A DNA stretch of 28,724 nt from positions 1 through 28,724 of the forward strand of contig DATGZX010000272.1 in assembly GCA_035296965.1 (NCBI GenBank). Reading direction: 5' to 3'. The position numbers were made by a program, and so were the translations under genes. The notes beneath the pieces were generated by a model, which was not told where the DNA came from, did not search any database, and was given only the letters and a program-made list of their open reading frames with translations. Positions 1 through 8,215 of the stretch are shown piece by piece (the stretch's first letter is position 1; the number at the start of each line of letters is the position of its first letter). This stretch comes from DATGZX01 sp035296965. Its GTDB lineage: Bacteria; Planctomycetota; Planctomycetia; Gemmatales; Gemmataceae.

Positions 1-1244
<1,244 letters not shown>

Positions 1245-1299
1245 TTGCTGCTCCTACGAAACATCCTCGGAGGAACTCTGACGAACACGCACGATTCGG

Positions 1300-1356
1300 A
1301 AGAAGACGAAGACGTCGTCTTCTTGGGACTCTTGTCTTTATCCGTGTTTATCTGTG
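1300..1356. repeat. Hairpin and 10-bp tandem direct repeat between pgm and the histidine phosphatase gene
   Basis: A perfect 10-bp stem (1300-1309 with 1315-1324, loop of 5) is followed by two adjacent near-identical 10-mers, TTTATCCGTG at 1337-1346 and TTTATCTGTG at 1347-1356. The hairpin lies downstream of the histidine phosphatase stop codon on the minus strand but has no T-run after it, so it is a poor intrinsic terminator. The tandem decamer looks like a dispersed intergenic repeat, which is an impression and was not tested. Confidence 0.5.
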
Positions 1357-1393
1357 GCCAAGGTCTCCTCGTTCATCCAGGAACGATTCCTCT

Positions 1394-1990
1394 TCAATCC
1401 GCCACATGCCGGCCGTCGTTCCACAGTCGCACAACTGGTTCATTCTTGTTGTGCTCGTAGCCGACAATGCTCAGGGTAGCCGTGCCCAGGTAAAAGAAGC
1501 GCCCACCAGCAGGCTCAAGTCCGCACCAGCGTGCGGCCAGCACGCGAAGAAAATGGCTGCTGGAGAAGATCAGAGTGTCACCCTCCAGCGCTCTCAGCCG
1601 GGCGATCACGAGGTCAGCCCGCGCCCCGATGTCTGCCAGGCTTTCCCCACCGGGACAACCATCGCGGAAAAGCTCCCAATCGGGTCGCAGCTTGAGGATG
1701 TCCGCTGTGGTTTTTCCCTCGTAAGCCCCATAGTTCCATTCAACAAGGTCAGGATCGACTTTTGCCAATGCGCCGAAACCTGCCAGCTCGCACGTGCGCC
1801 GGGCCCGCTGCAGTGGGCTCGTGAACACCTGGGCGAAGGTCAACCCCCGCAGCCGCCCGCCAAGAGCACGGGCATTGCGTTCCCCATGCTCGGTCAACGG
1901 GATGTCGGTCAAACCCGTGTGCTGCCCGGAGACCGTCCACGGAGTCTCGCCGTGGCGTGCCAGATAAATTGCAGGAAGCGGTTGGCTCAT
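1394..1990 (-). CDS. Histidine phosphatase family protein (phosphoglycerate mutase-like or sugar phosphatase)
   Basis: The 198-residue protein has the catalytic LARHGET motif near the N-terminus (phospho-accepting His13), the proton-donor region EWNYGAYEG (Glu84), and the second active-site histidine in SSSHFLRV (His146). The ATG at 1990 is preceded by an AAGGAG sequence at good spacing. A longer reading from 2035 would overlap glgP and is less likely. The length and the EWNYGAYEG motif fit small phosphatases of the family, such as yeast Shb17 (sedoheptulose-1,7-bisphosphatase) or mycobacterial Rv3214, better than true cofactor-dependent phosphoglycerate mutases, which are about 230-250 residues and usually have an RHYG motif here. 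It starts 26 bp after the glgP stop, so it is probably cotranscribed with it. The substrate is inferred, not shown. Confidence 0.88.
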   Translation of the reverse strand: MSQPLPAIYLARHGETPWTVSGQHTGLTDIPLTEHGERNARALGGRLRGLTFAQVFTSPLQRARRTCELAGFGALAKVDPDLVEWNYGAYEGKTTADILKLRPDWELFRDGCPGGESLADIGARADLVIARLRALEGDTLIFSSSHFLRVLAARWCGLEPAGGRFFYLGTATLSIVGYEHNKNEPVVRLWNDGRHVAD

Positions 1991-2016
1991 GATGCGCTCC
2001 TTGTTCTGCAGGATGA

Positions 2017-4575
2017 TTATTCCGGCAGCGGGCACGGTTCAGCGTTCCAGATGTCGGCTGCGTATTCCGAAATGCTGCGGTCGCTGGAGAATTTGCCGGA
2101 GCAGGCCACGTTGAGCACCGCTTTGCGAGCCCACGCCTCCGGATCAGCGCACAAGGCGCTGACACGCTCCTGAGTTCGCGTATAGGACGTTAGGTCGGCA
2201 AGGTGCATGTAAAAGTCGCCGCGTGTCAGCAGCGTATCGAGGATGGGGCCGAAGATGCCCGGTTCATTGCGGCTGAAATGTCCTGATGCAAGGAGATCCA
2301 AAGCTTGCCGCGTATCTGGTTCGTTCTCGTAGTGCCAGCGCGAGTTGTACCAGCCGCGATTGCTGACGACTTGCTCGGCCGTCAAACCGAACAGGAAGAA
2401 GTTTTCTTCGCCAGCCTCTTGCGCCATTTCAATGGTCGCTCCATCACGTGTACCGACCGTGAGCGCGCCGTTCATCATGAACTTCATGTTGCTCGTACCG
2501 CTGGCTTCGTAGCCGGCCGTGGAAATCTGTTCCGAAACATCGCTGGCTGGGACCAGACGTTCCGCCAGGGTTACATTGTAATCCGGGAGAAAAAGCACCT
2601 TGAGCCGCCCGCGCACCTCCGCGTCGGCATCGATCACGGCAGCGACGTTATTGATGAGTTTGATAATGAGTTTCGCGAGCTGGTACGCCGGGGCTGCCTT
2701 GCCGGCAAAGAAGAACGTCCTCGGCGGCACGCTCAGCTTCGGATTGGCTCGCAGGCGGTTGTAGAGCACGATGATATGGAGCACGTTGAGGAGCTGTCGC
2801 TTGTACTCGTGGATCCGTTTGATCTGGCTATCAAAAAATGTATCGGGGTCCACCACCTGGCCCGACAGCGATTTCAGCCAGTCGGCAAAACGTGCCTTGG
2901 CGTCGCGCGCGGCCTTGCGATAGCCGGCGCGAAATGTTTTGTCCTCTGCCAATGGAATGAGTTGGCGGAGCCTGCTGAGATCGGTGACCCAGCCGTCGCC
3001 GATCGCATCCGTGATCAAGCTTGCCAGCTCCGGGTTGGCGAGAAGAAGCCAGCGCCGCGGCGTGACGCCGTTGGTCTTATTGCTGAAGCGCTTTGGAAAC
3101 ATCTCGGCAAAGTCGGGGACGAGGCGGGTGCGCAGCAGCTCGGAATGGATGGCGGCGACGCCGTTCGTGCTGTGCGTGCCGACAATGGCCAGGTTTGCCA
3201 TGCGCACGCGCCGCTGTGGTGCTTCCTCGATCAAACTGACACGCCGGACGCGGTCCTCGTCGCCAGGATAGCGAGTGCGCACGTCGTCCAGAAAACGGCG
3301 GTTGATCTCGTAAATAATTTCCAAGTGTCGAGGCAGCGAGCGTTCGAACATTTCGACAGGCCACTTTTCCAACGCTTCCGGCAACAGCGTGTGGTTTGTG
3401 TAAGCCAGGGTGCGCACGGTAAGGTCCCAGGCCTGGTCCCAACCGAGCGCAGCTTGATCGAGCAAGATGCGCATCAGCTCCGCAACGGCCAGCGATGGAT
3501 GGGTGTCGTTGAGCTGGATGGCTACCTTGTCGGGCAAGGCGGACCAACCCTCGTTGGTGCGCTGGTAACGAGCGATGATGTCCGCCAGCGAACAGGCGAC
3601 GAGGAAGAACTCTTGCCCAAAGCGCAGCCCCCGGCCAGCCGATGTGGTATCGTCCGGATACAAGACGCGCGTCAGGTTTTCCGCAACGACCTTGTGGTTG
3701 ACCGCGCCGAAAAAGTCGCCGTGGTTGAATTCTCCCAGGTCGAAGAAGTCCGGTGAGGTTGCCCGCCAGAGCCGGAGAGTGTTGATTGTCTTGCCGCCGT
3801 AGCCCACGATGGGCCGGTCGTAAGGAACGCCTACATAGGTTGTGGGCTGATTGGGCACCAGCCGGGGAACGCCGTTGGTAATCTGTACGTCGCACTCCAT
3901 CTGGACGCGTGTTCGTTCTCCCGGCCGGACCACCTCCCAGGGGTCAGGCCTGCGGAGCCAATTGTCAGGCCTTTCGATCTGAAAGCCGTCCTTGATGTCC
4001 TGGCGAAACATGCCATATTCATAGCGCAGACCATAGCCCATGGCCGGAATTTTCATCGTCGCCAGCGAATCGATGAAACAGGCGGCCAACCGGCCCAGTC
4101 CGCCGTTGCCCAAACCGGCGTCCGGCTCGGCGTCAGCCAGGTGCATCAGGTCCAGCCCTTCGCGCTCCATCACCTCGCGCGCGAGCGGCTCAACCCTCAG
4201 GTTCGTAAGATTGTTGGTGAGCGAGCGCCCGATCAAGAACTCCATCGACAAATAGTAAACTCGTTTGGGGTTCTCCCGGTTATAGGTGTGCCGGGTTTTG
4301 AGCCAACGCTGGGTGAGCAGGTCGCGCAACGACCGTGCCACGGCCTCGAAGCGATCGCGCGCCGAGGCTGCCTTAGGCTCCAGCACATGATCGAAGACCA
4401 GGTGTCGCTCGTACGACGCCTCAGGGTTGCCGGAAAAGCGCACGGGGCCCACTTCGTATTGCTTCAAGATGGCTGCTATTTTTTCAGATTCGTGAGAAGG
4501 GCGGGTAGAATCGCTGCCCGCAGTTTTTCCAATTGCAGATGAGACACTACTCTCACCAGTTGTCTTCTTCAGCAT
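2017..4575 (-). CDS. glgP: Glycogen/starch/alpha-glucan phosphorylase
   Basis: This 852-residue protein is a full-length GT35 phosphorylase (family usually 800-850). It releases glucose-1-phosphate from alpha-1,4-glucan ends in the cytoplasm. Visible family blocks are EFLIGRSLTNNL, DAGLGNGGLGRLAACF, the central TNGVTPRRW, and the pyridoxal-phosphate site EASGTSNMKFMMNGA with the Schiff-base lysine near residue 698. The ATG at 4575 was chosen because an AGGAG motif lies 7 nt upstream. An in-frame ATG at 4608 would add 11 residues and has weaker support. The first 35 or so residues are Ser/Thr-rich and precede the conserved core. Upstream, rpiA ends 150 bp away and an inverted-repeat element lies in that gap; downstream the histidine phosphatase gene follows after 26 bp. 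With pgm further on, the cluster forms a route from glycogen to glucose-6-phosphate. Confidence 0.97.
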   Translation of the reverse strand: MLKKTTGESSVSSAIGKTAGSDSTRPSHESEKIAAILKQYEVGPVRFSGNPEASYERHLVFDHVLEPKAASARDRFEAVARSLRDLLTQRWLKTRHTYNRENPKRVYYLSMEFLIGRSLTNNLTNLRVEPLAREVMEREGLDLMHLADAEPDAGLGNGGLGRLAACFIDSLATMKIPAMGYGLRYEYGMFRQDIKDGFQIERPDNWLRRPDPWEVVRPGERTRVQMECDVQITNGVPRLVPNQPTTYVGVPYDRPIVGYGGKTINTLRLWRATSPDFFDLGEFNHGDFFGAVNHKVVAENLTRVLYPDDTTSAGRGLRFGQEFFLVACSLADIIARYQRTNEGWSALPDKVAIQLNDTHPSLAVAELMRILLDQAALGWDQAWDLTVRTLAYTNHTLLPEALEKWPVEMFERSLPRHLEIIYEINRRFLDDVRTRYPGDEDRVRRVSLIEEAPQRRVRMANLAIVGTHSTNGVAAIHSELLRTRLVPDFAEMFPKRFSNKTNGVTPRRWLLLANPELASLITDAIGDGWVTDLSRLRQLIPLAEDKTFRAGYRKAARDAKARFADWLKSLSGQVVDPDTFFDSQIKRIHEYKRQLLNVLHIIVLYNRLRANPKLSVPPRTFFFAGKAAPAYQLAKLIIKLINNVAAVIDADAEVRGRLKVLFLPDYNVTLAERLVPASDVSEQISTAGYEASGTSNMKFMMNGALTVGTRDGATIEMAQEAGEENFFLFGLTAEQVVSNRGWYNSRWHYENEPDTRQALDLLASGHFSRNEPGIFGPILDTLLTRGDFYMHLADLTSYTRTQERVSALCADPEAWARKAVLNVACSGKFSSDRSISEYAADIWNAEPCPLPE

Positions 4576-4613
4576 CGATACACTCCTGACTTGCCTGCGC
4601 CCCTGCACTCCAA

Positions 4614-4722
4614 AGCCTGCTGAAAAAGGGGTCTGACCCCCTACGAAGCTTCACTGATTTCCAGCTTTCTTGGGGATCTGTCGCCCTTCGTGGAAGGGAT
4701 CAGACCCCTTTTTCAGCAGGCT
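4614..4722. repeat. REP/MITE-like inverted-repeat element between rpiA and glgP
   Basis: Two perfect 23-bp inverted arms (4614-4636 and 4700-4722) flank a 63-bp centre. The left arm runs into the odd palindrome GGGGTCTGACCCC (4628-4640), preceded by an A-run, so on the minus strand it reads as a short hairpin followed by TTTTT. The element starts just after the rpiA stop (4726) and ends about 38 bp before the glgP start codon. Sequences containing GGGGTCTGACCCC are familiar as dispersed palindromes linked to REP-associated tyrosine transposases, but relatedness here is inferred. It may attenuate transcription from rpiA into glgP. Confidence 0.75.
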
Positions 4723-4725
4723 CAC

Positions 4726-5415
4726 TCAGGTTACGCCACGCTGGCGGACCTCGACGTTTTCGCCCTGCTGTATCAACACGGTGTTCGCCATCGCGAGGAA
4801 CAGCCCAGTGCCGACCACGCCAGGAATAGTGTGGATTGCCTGTTCCAGCTGCAGTGGATGGGCGATGGGCGACACTCGACAATCGAGAATATAGTTCCCA
4901 TTATCAGTTAAATAGGTTTCCCCGTCGTGACACCGCAAATTCGGCTCGCAACCCAAAGCCTTGAGGCGCCGGCGGCACAGAGGCAAACCAAATGGCACTA
5001 TCTCCACAGGAAGGGTGCCTCGCGCTCCAAGCACTTGCACCAGCTTCTCCGGACCGACCAGGATCACCAGCCGGCGCGAAGAAGAGGCCACGATTTTCTC
5101 GCGCACTAAGGCGCCGCCGTATCCCTTGATAAGGTTGCAGGCGGGATCAACCTCGTCGGCGCCATCCACGTCCACATCGATCGCTTCGACCTCGTCAAGC
5201 GTCGTCAGCGGGATGCCCAGTTGTCGTGCGAGATCCGCCGACGCCTGGGAAGTGGGGATGCCTCGGATGCGCAGCCCACCGCGAACCCGGTCGCCGAGCG
5301 CGTGGATGAACGCAGTCGCGGCGTGCCCTGTCCCCAAACCCACGACCGCGCCGTCGGGGATGAATTCGAGAGCACGCTCGGCGCTGGCCCGAAGTGCGTT
5401 AGGACTCGTATCCAT
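4726..5415 (-). CDS. rpiA: Ribose-5-phosphate isomerase A
   Basis: This protein interconverts ribose-5-phosphate and ribulose-5-phosphate in the non-oxidative pentose phosphate pathway. With the start at 5415 it is 229 residues, the usual RpiA length. It shows the phosphate loop GLGTG (residues 26-30), the catalytic DVDGADEVD (82-90), and KGYGGALVREKI with Lys97 and the base Glu106. The loop is followed by HAA where E. coli RpiA has STA, so the usual serine and threonine phosphate contacts are replaced. The reading frame stays open to 5514 but would overlap the upstream gene (stop at 5477), which argues for a start at 5415 or 5433. Neither has a clear Shine-Dalgarno, so the start is uncertain by six codons. 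It lies 61 bp downstream of the HdeD-like gene. Confidence 0.93.
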   Translation of the reverse strand: MDTSPNALRASAERALEFIPDGAVVGLGTGHAATAFIHALGDRVRGGLRIRGIPTSQASADLARQLGIPLTTLDEVEAIDVDVDGADEVDPACNLIKGYGGALVREKIVASSSRRLVILVGPEKLVQVLGARGTLPVEIVPFGLPLCRRRLKALGCEPNLRCHDGETYLTDNGNYILDCRVSPIAHPLQLEQAIHTIPGVVGTGLFLAMANTVLIQQGENVEVRQRGVT

Positions 5416-5476
5416 AAGAAGAGCCTGCTGCATTGATGAACTGACGTGGTGTCGACACGGCGCCAGATCGCCGGGG

Positions 5477-6064
5477 TTAGGGGCTCTTCGGAGAGACGAT
5501 AGAACGCACCCCAAGTCCGAGCATCACCCAAGTCCAGCCGCTAAAGATCATCTCGATCCCCACAAAAAGGCCGATGACCCAGAGGCCCGAATACGGCCAT
5601 TCTCGCCAGATGGCGATTCCAAGGAAGAGGCTGATAACGCCGTTGAGCAGCATCCATCCCCAGTGCGGAAAGCGCTCGGTCAAGGAAACGACAATGCGGA
5701 ACAGTCCCCCAACTAGCAAAAAAGCCGCGACCAACAACGTCACCGCTTCGGCCGCCCTTAGCGGCTTGTCGATCATGATGAGGCCGGTGATCAAATAAAG
5801 AATGCCCACCAGCAGATGCAGAAAAAACCCGCGCCAGCGGTGTGCCCAGAATGCATTGATCACTTGGAGCGCAGCTCCGATGAGCAGCAGGTAGCCAAAT
5901 ACTAGGATGGTAGCAAGGGTGGCAATGAAGGAAGAGCTGATGGCAAACATGCCGAGTAGGATCAACGCGATGCCAAAGATCAGGAGCCAGATCCAGCTGT
6001 GCCGCAAAGGCTCCAACTCATTACCGCTGGCCGCATTGGGATCGAGTGGCGACGCTCCGGACAT
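5477..6064 (-). CDS. HdeD/DUF308 family multi-pass membrane protein
   Basis: A 195-residue, strongly hydrophobic protein with about six predicted membrane segments, beginning with SWIWLLIFGIALILLG near residue 24 and ending with an IFSGWTWVMLGLG segment. Spacing, length and the repeated helix pattern match the HdeD family (DUF308), named after the E. coli acid-resistance membrane protein. The biochemical role of most members is unknown. The ATG at 6064 has AGGGAGA about 5 nt upstream. It is the first gene of the minus-strand run leading into rpiA and glgP, so it may be cotranscribed with them, although no functional link is evident. Confidence 0.88.
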   Translation of the reverse strand: MSGASPLDPNAASGNELEPLRHSWIWLLIFGIALILLGMFAISSSFIATLATILVFGYLLLIGAALQVINAFWAHRWRGFFLHLLVGILYLITGLIMIDKPLRAAEAVTLLVAAFLLVGGLFRIVVSLTERFPHWGWMLLNGVISLFLGIAIWREWPYSGLWVIGLFVGIEMIFSGWTWVMLGLGVRSIVSPKSP

Positions 6065-6497
6065 GGTAGTCTCCCTTGTTGTAAGGCCAAAAGATGGCCG
6101 ACAGTGGAACTCCCTGAGACAGCCTATTCTTGCCTATGTTCTTCAATGCCCTGAGATGACGCAAGGGACAGAAACTCGATCCTATGCCTATCGTCGGATC
6201 GAGGCCCCGGGCTTGCCGGATGAGTTCGCCTAATCGCTACGACCGGAACTGCCTGAGGGCCCCGGACCAGGCGCGCTGCCGACCTGTGTCACCATTCGAA
6301 TGACCAGGCAAGGACCATTTTAGGTAAAAGCAGCGCACCGCCCATGATGACTCGAAATCAACTATCAGGAATGTCAACACCCCACAGGTCCGCCCTCAGC
6401 TTGCTCCCGTTGTTCTCTCGCACGCGCGACCTTACAATGGGGCAGTGGGGAGATTTCTTCGCCTTTCGTAGAATCCTTATCACGATCAACAACATCT
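6065..6497. other. Divergent intergenic region between the HdeD-like gene and the 6498 gene
   Basis: No gene could be supported here. Overlapping plus-strand open frames continue into the 6498 gene in the wrong frame and show no family motif. The region holds the plus-strand promoter candidate described separately. No convincing minus-strand promoter was found for the HdeD-like gene. Confidence 0.6.
6410..6438 (+). promoter_or_regulatory. Sigma-70-type promoter candidate for the 6498 gene and ABC transporter genes
   Basis: TTGTTC at 6410-6415 and TACAAT at 6433-6438 are separated by exactly 17 bp. The -10 box matches the consensus at 5 of 6 positions and the -35 box at 3 of 6. Transcription would start near 6445, about 50 nt before the ATG at 6498. 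Confidence 0.45.
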
Positions 6498-7355
6498 ATG
6501 CCAGCCCGTCCTTATGTCCTGGCCATCGTCGTCTTCTGGATGGCGTCGACCAGCTGGCTTGTTCGCCGAGAGGTGTGGCCTTACTTTCGCTCCGGCGAGC
6601 CACCCCCCTATACGATCGATTTGGCGGACGAGGCAAGGCAGCACGCAGAGGCCATTCGCTGGAACATTCTTCGCGGAGGCAAGGTCATCGGCGTGGCGAT
6701 GACAAAGGTCACATACCGGGATTCGGACGACACCTTCGAATTGCACAACGACATCGAAAAGCTCGATCTCGGCATGAGCGGCTTGCTTCAGGTGAAAGGC
6801 ATGAAAGGTCTGATCCGTGTCAGCCGCGAAGGGAAGCTGCGCGAAATCCAGGCGGACTTCGGTTTCAACTTTTCCGGTCTGGCGGACGTGCAAGCGCATG
6901 TCGAGGGCGCCGTCAAGGATCAGTATTTCACGCCGCGCTGCCGGATCGTCTATGTCCTGGGCAGGGGTTTGGCGGACCCTGGCTTGACGAACAAGGAAAT
7001 CACCCTGGATCCTATTCCCGTTCCGAGTTCTGTGAGCGTGCTCAACCCGCTCCACCCTGTCAACCGGATTGCGGGGCTGCGGCACGGCCAGCATTGGCGC
7101 ATGCCGCTTGTCGATCCCCTTCGCGACGCTGTCGCCGGCATCCTGGGGACGCGGCCTGGGTTGCGCTTCCTTGAAGCCGACGTGCTTCCCGAATCGAAAA
7201 CCTGTCGTTACAACTCGAAGGATTGGCCCTGTTTGGTCGTGGAATTCCGGGGTGAAGACATGACCGCTCGTATCTGGATTCGTGAGGCGGACGGGATCGT
7301 GCTTCGCCACGAAGCGACTGTTGCCGGCGATGAATTGGTCTTGGAACGCCAATAG
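6498..7355 (+). CDS. Membrane-anchored protein of unknown function, upstream of an ABC transporter
   Basis: A 285-residue protein with a short N-terminal hydrophobic segment (YVLAIVVFWMASTSWLV, about residues 6-22) and no other membrane segment. The rest is polar and probably outside the cytoplasmic membrane. No named domain could be assigned with certainty; the alternating pattern (GKVIGVAMTKVTYRDSDDTF, then VSREGKLREIQADFGF) suggests a beta-rich fold of the kind seen in lipid-handling outer-surface proteins. No Shine-Dalgarno is visible. The stop at 7355 lies 22 bp before the ABC ATPase gene and the permease gene follows, so the three probably form one operon and the protein may be an accessory or substrate-related partner of that transporter. 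A 276-codon frame at 6344-7174 overlaps it and was rejected because its composition is erratic. Confidence 0.72.
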   Translation: MPARPYVLAIVVFWMASTSWLVRREVWPYFRSGEPPPYTIDLADEARQHAEAIRWNILRGGKVIGVAMTKVTYRDSDDTFELHNDIEKLDLGMSGLLQVKGMKGLIRVSREGKLREIQADFGFNFSGLADVQAHVEGAVKDQYFTPRCRIVYVLGRGLADPGLTNKEITLDPIPVPSSVSVLNPLHPVNRIAGLRHGQHWRMPLVDPLRDAVAGILGTRPGLRFLEADVLPESKTCRYNSKDWPCLVVEFRGEDMTARIWIREADGIVLRHEATVAGDELVLERQ

Positions 7356-7377
7356 GCGACTGGAAAGCGCGACGCGC

Positions 7378-8130
7378 ATGATCGAACTGCACGCAGTTAC
7401 AAAGAATTATGGATCCAAGGTTGCCGTCCAAGATCTGAATTTAACGATCGCGGCGGGAGAACTGTTTGCCTTCCTGGGACCCAACGGCGCCGGCAAGACC
7501 ACGACAATCAAGTTGATGTGCGGGCTGCTCTTTCCCACATCAGGGACCGTCCGCGTGGGCGGCTACGATCTGCAACGCGAAGGCGACCAGGCTCGTCAAC
7601 TGATCAGCTACGTGCCGGATCAGCCGTATTTATACGAGAAGCTCACAGGCCGCGAATTCCTCCAGTTTATCGCCGACATGTATGGGCTCGATCCTCAAAA
7701 AGGCCGGGAGCGAGCCGAGGCAATGATCCAGCTATTCGAACTCGACGACTTCGTCGACGATTTGACCGAGCGCTATTCGCACGGTATGCGCCAACGGACC
7801 GTGTTCGCCGGCGCGCTTTTGCATGATCCCCGCGTGCTGATCGTCGATGAGCCGACTGTCGGTCTCGATCCGCGCAGCGTGCGCTTGCTCAAGAATCTCT
7901 TGCGCAGCGAGGCGAATCGGGGCATGACCGTGTTCCTATCCACGCATTCACTCGACATTGCCCAGGAACTGGCCGATCGCATTGGCATCGTGGATCATGG
8001 GCGGCTGATTTCGTGCGGCACACTCGAGGCCCTCCGCAGTCAGGCCTCGATGGTTGGCTCCCTGGAAGACGTGTTCTTGAAGTTGACCAGCGAACCCTCG
8101 GCAAACGGCAAGTTGAAGACCGACCATTGA
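7378..8130 (+). CDS. ABC transporter ATP-binding protein (ABC-2 exporter type)
   Basis: The 250-residue cytoplasmic ATPase has Walker A GPNGAGKTT (around residue 40), a Q-loop region ISYVPDQPYLYEKLTG, the signature variant YSHGMRQR in place of LSGGQ, Walker B VLIVDEPTVGLDP and the switch histidine in STHSL. The YSHGMRQR signature is typical of ATPases that pair with ABC-2-type permeases, and such a permease follows 85 bp downstream. The ATG at 7378 starts the conserved MIELHAVTKNYG; the frame is open further upstream but that would overlap the preceding gene. The substrate cannot be read from the sequence. Confidence 0.93.
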   Translation: MIELHAVTKNYGSKVAVQDLNLTIAAGELFAFLGPNGAGKTTTIKLMCGLLFPTSGTVRVGGYDLQREGDQARQLISYVPDQPYLYEKLTGREFLQFIADMYGLDPQKGRERAEAMIQLFELDDFVDDLTERYSHGMRQRTVFAGALLHDPRVLIVDEPTVGLDPRSVRLLKNLLRSEANRGMTVFLSTHSLDIAQELADRIGIVDHGRLISCGTLEALRSQASMVGSLEDVFLKLTSEPSANGKLKTDH

Positions 8131-8215
8131 TGCCTCGTTGGCGGGCCGCGCACGCCCTGGTCACGCGAGAGATTCCGGCAGAGCGAATGAGAACCACCGA
8201 CAAGAGTGCGACGGC

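Noticed and set aside
2305..3756. 483-codon plus-strand open frame inside glgP
   Set aside because: It is antisense to a clear glycogen phosphorylase, has no family motif and reflects GC-biased codon positions on the opposite strand.
6344..7174. 276-codon plus-strand open frame overlapping the 6498 gene
   Set aside because: Arg- and Ser-rich composition without structure; the competing frame has a clean membrane anchor, connects to the ABC genes and runs the full length.
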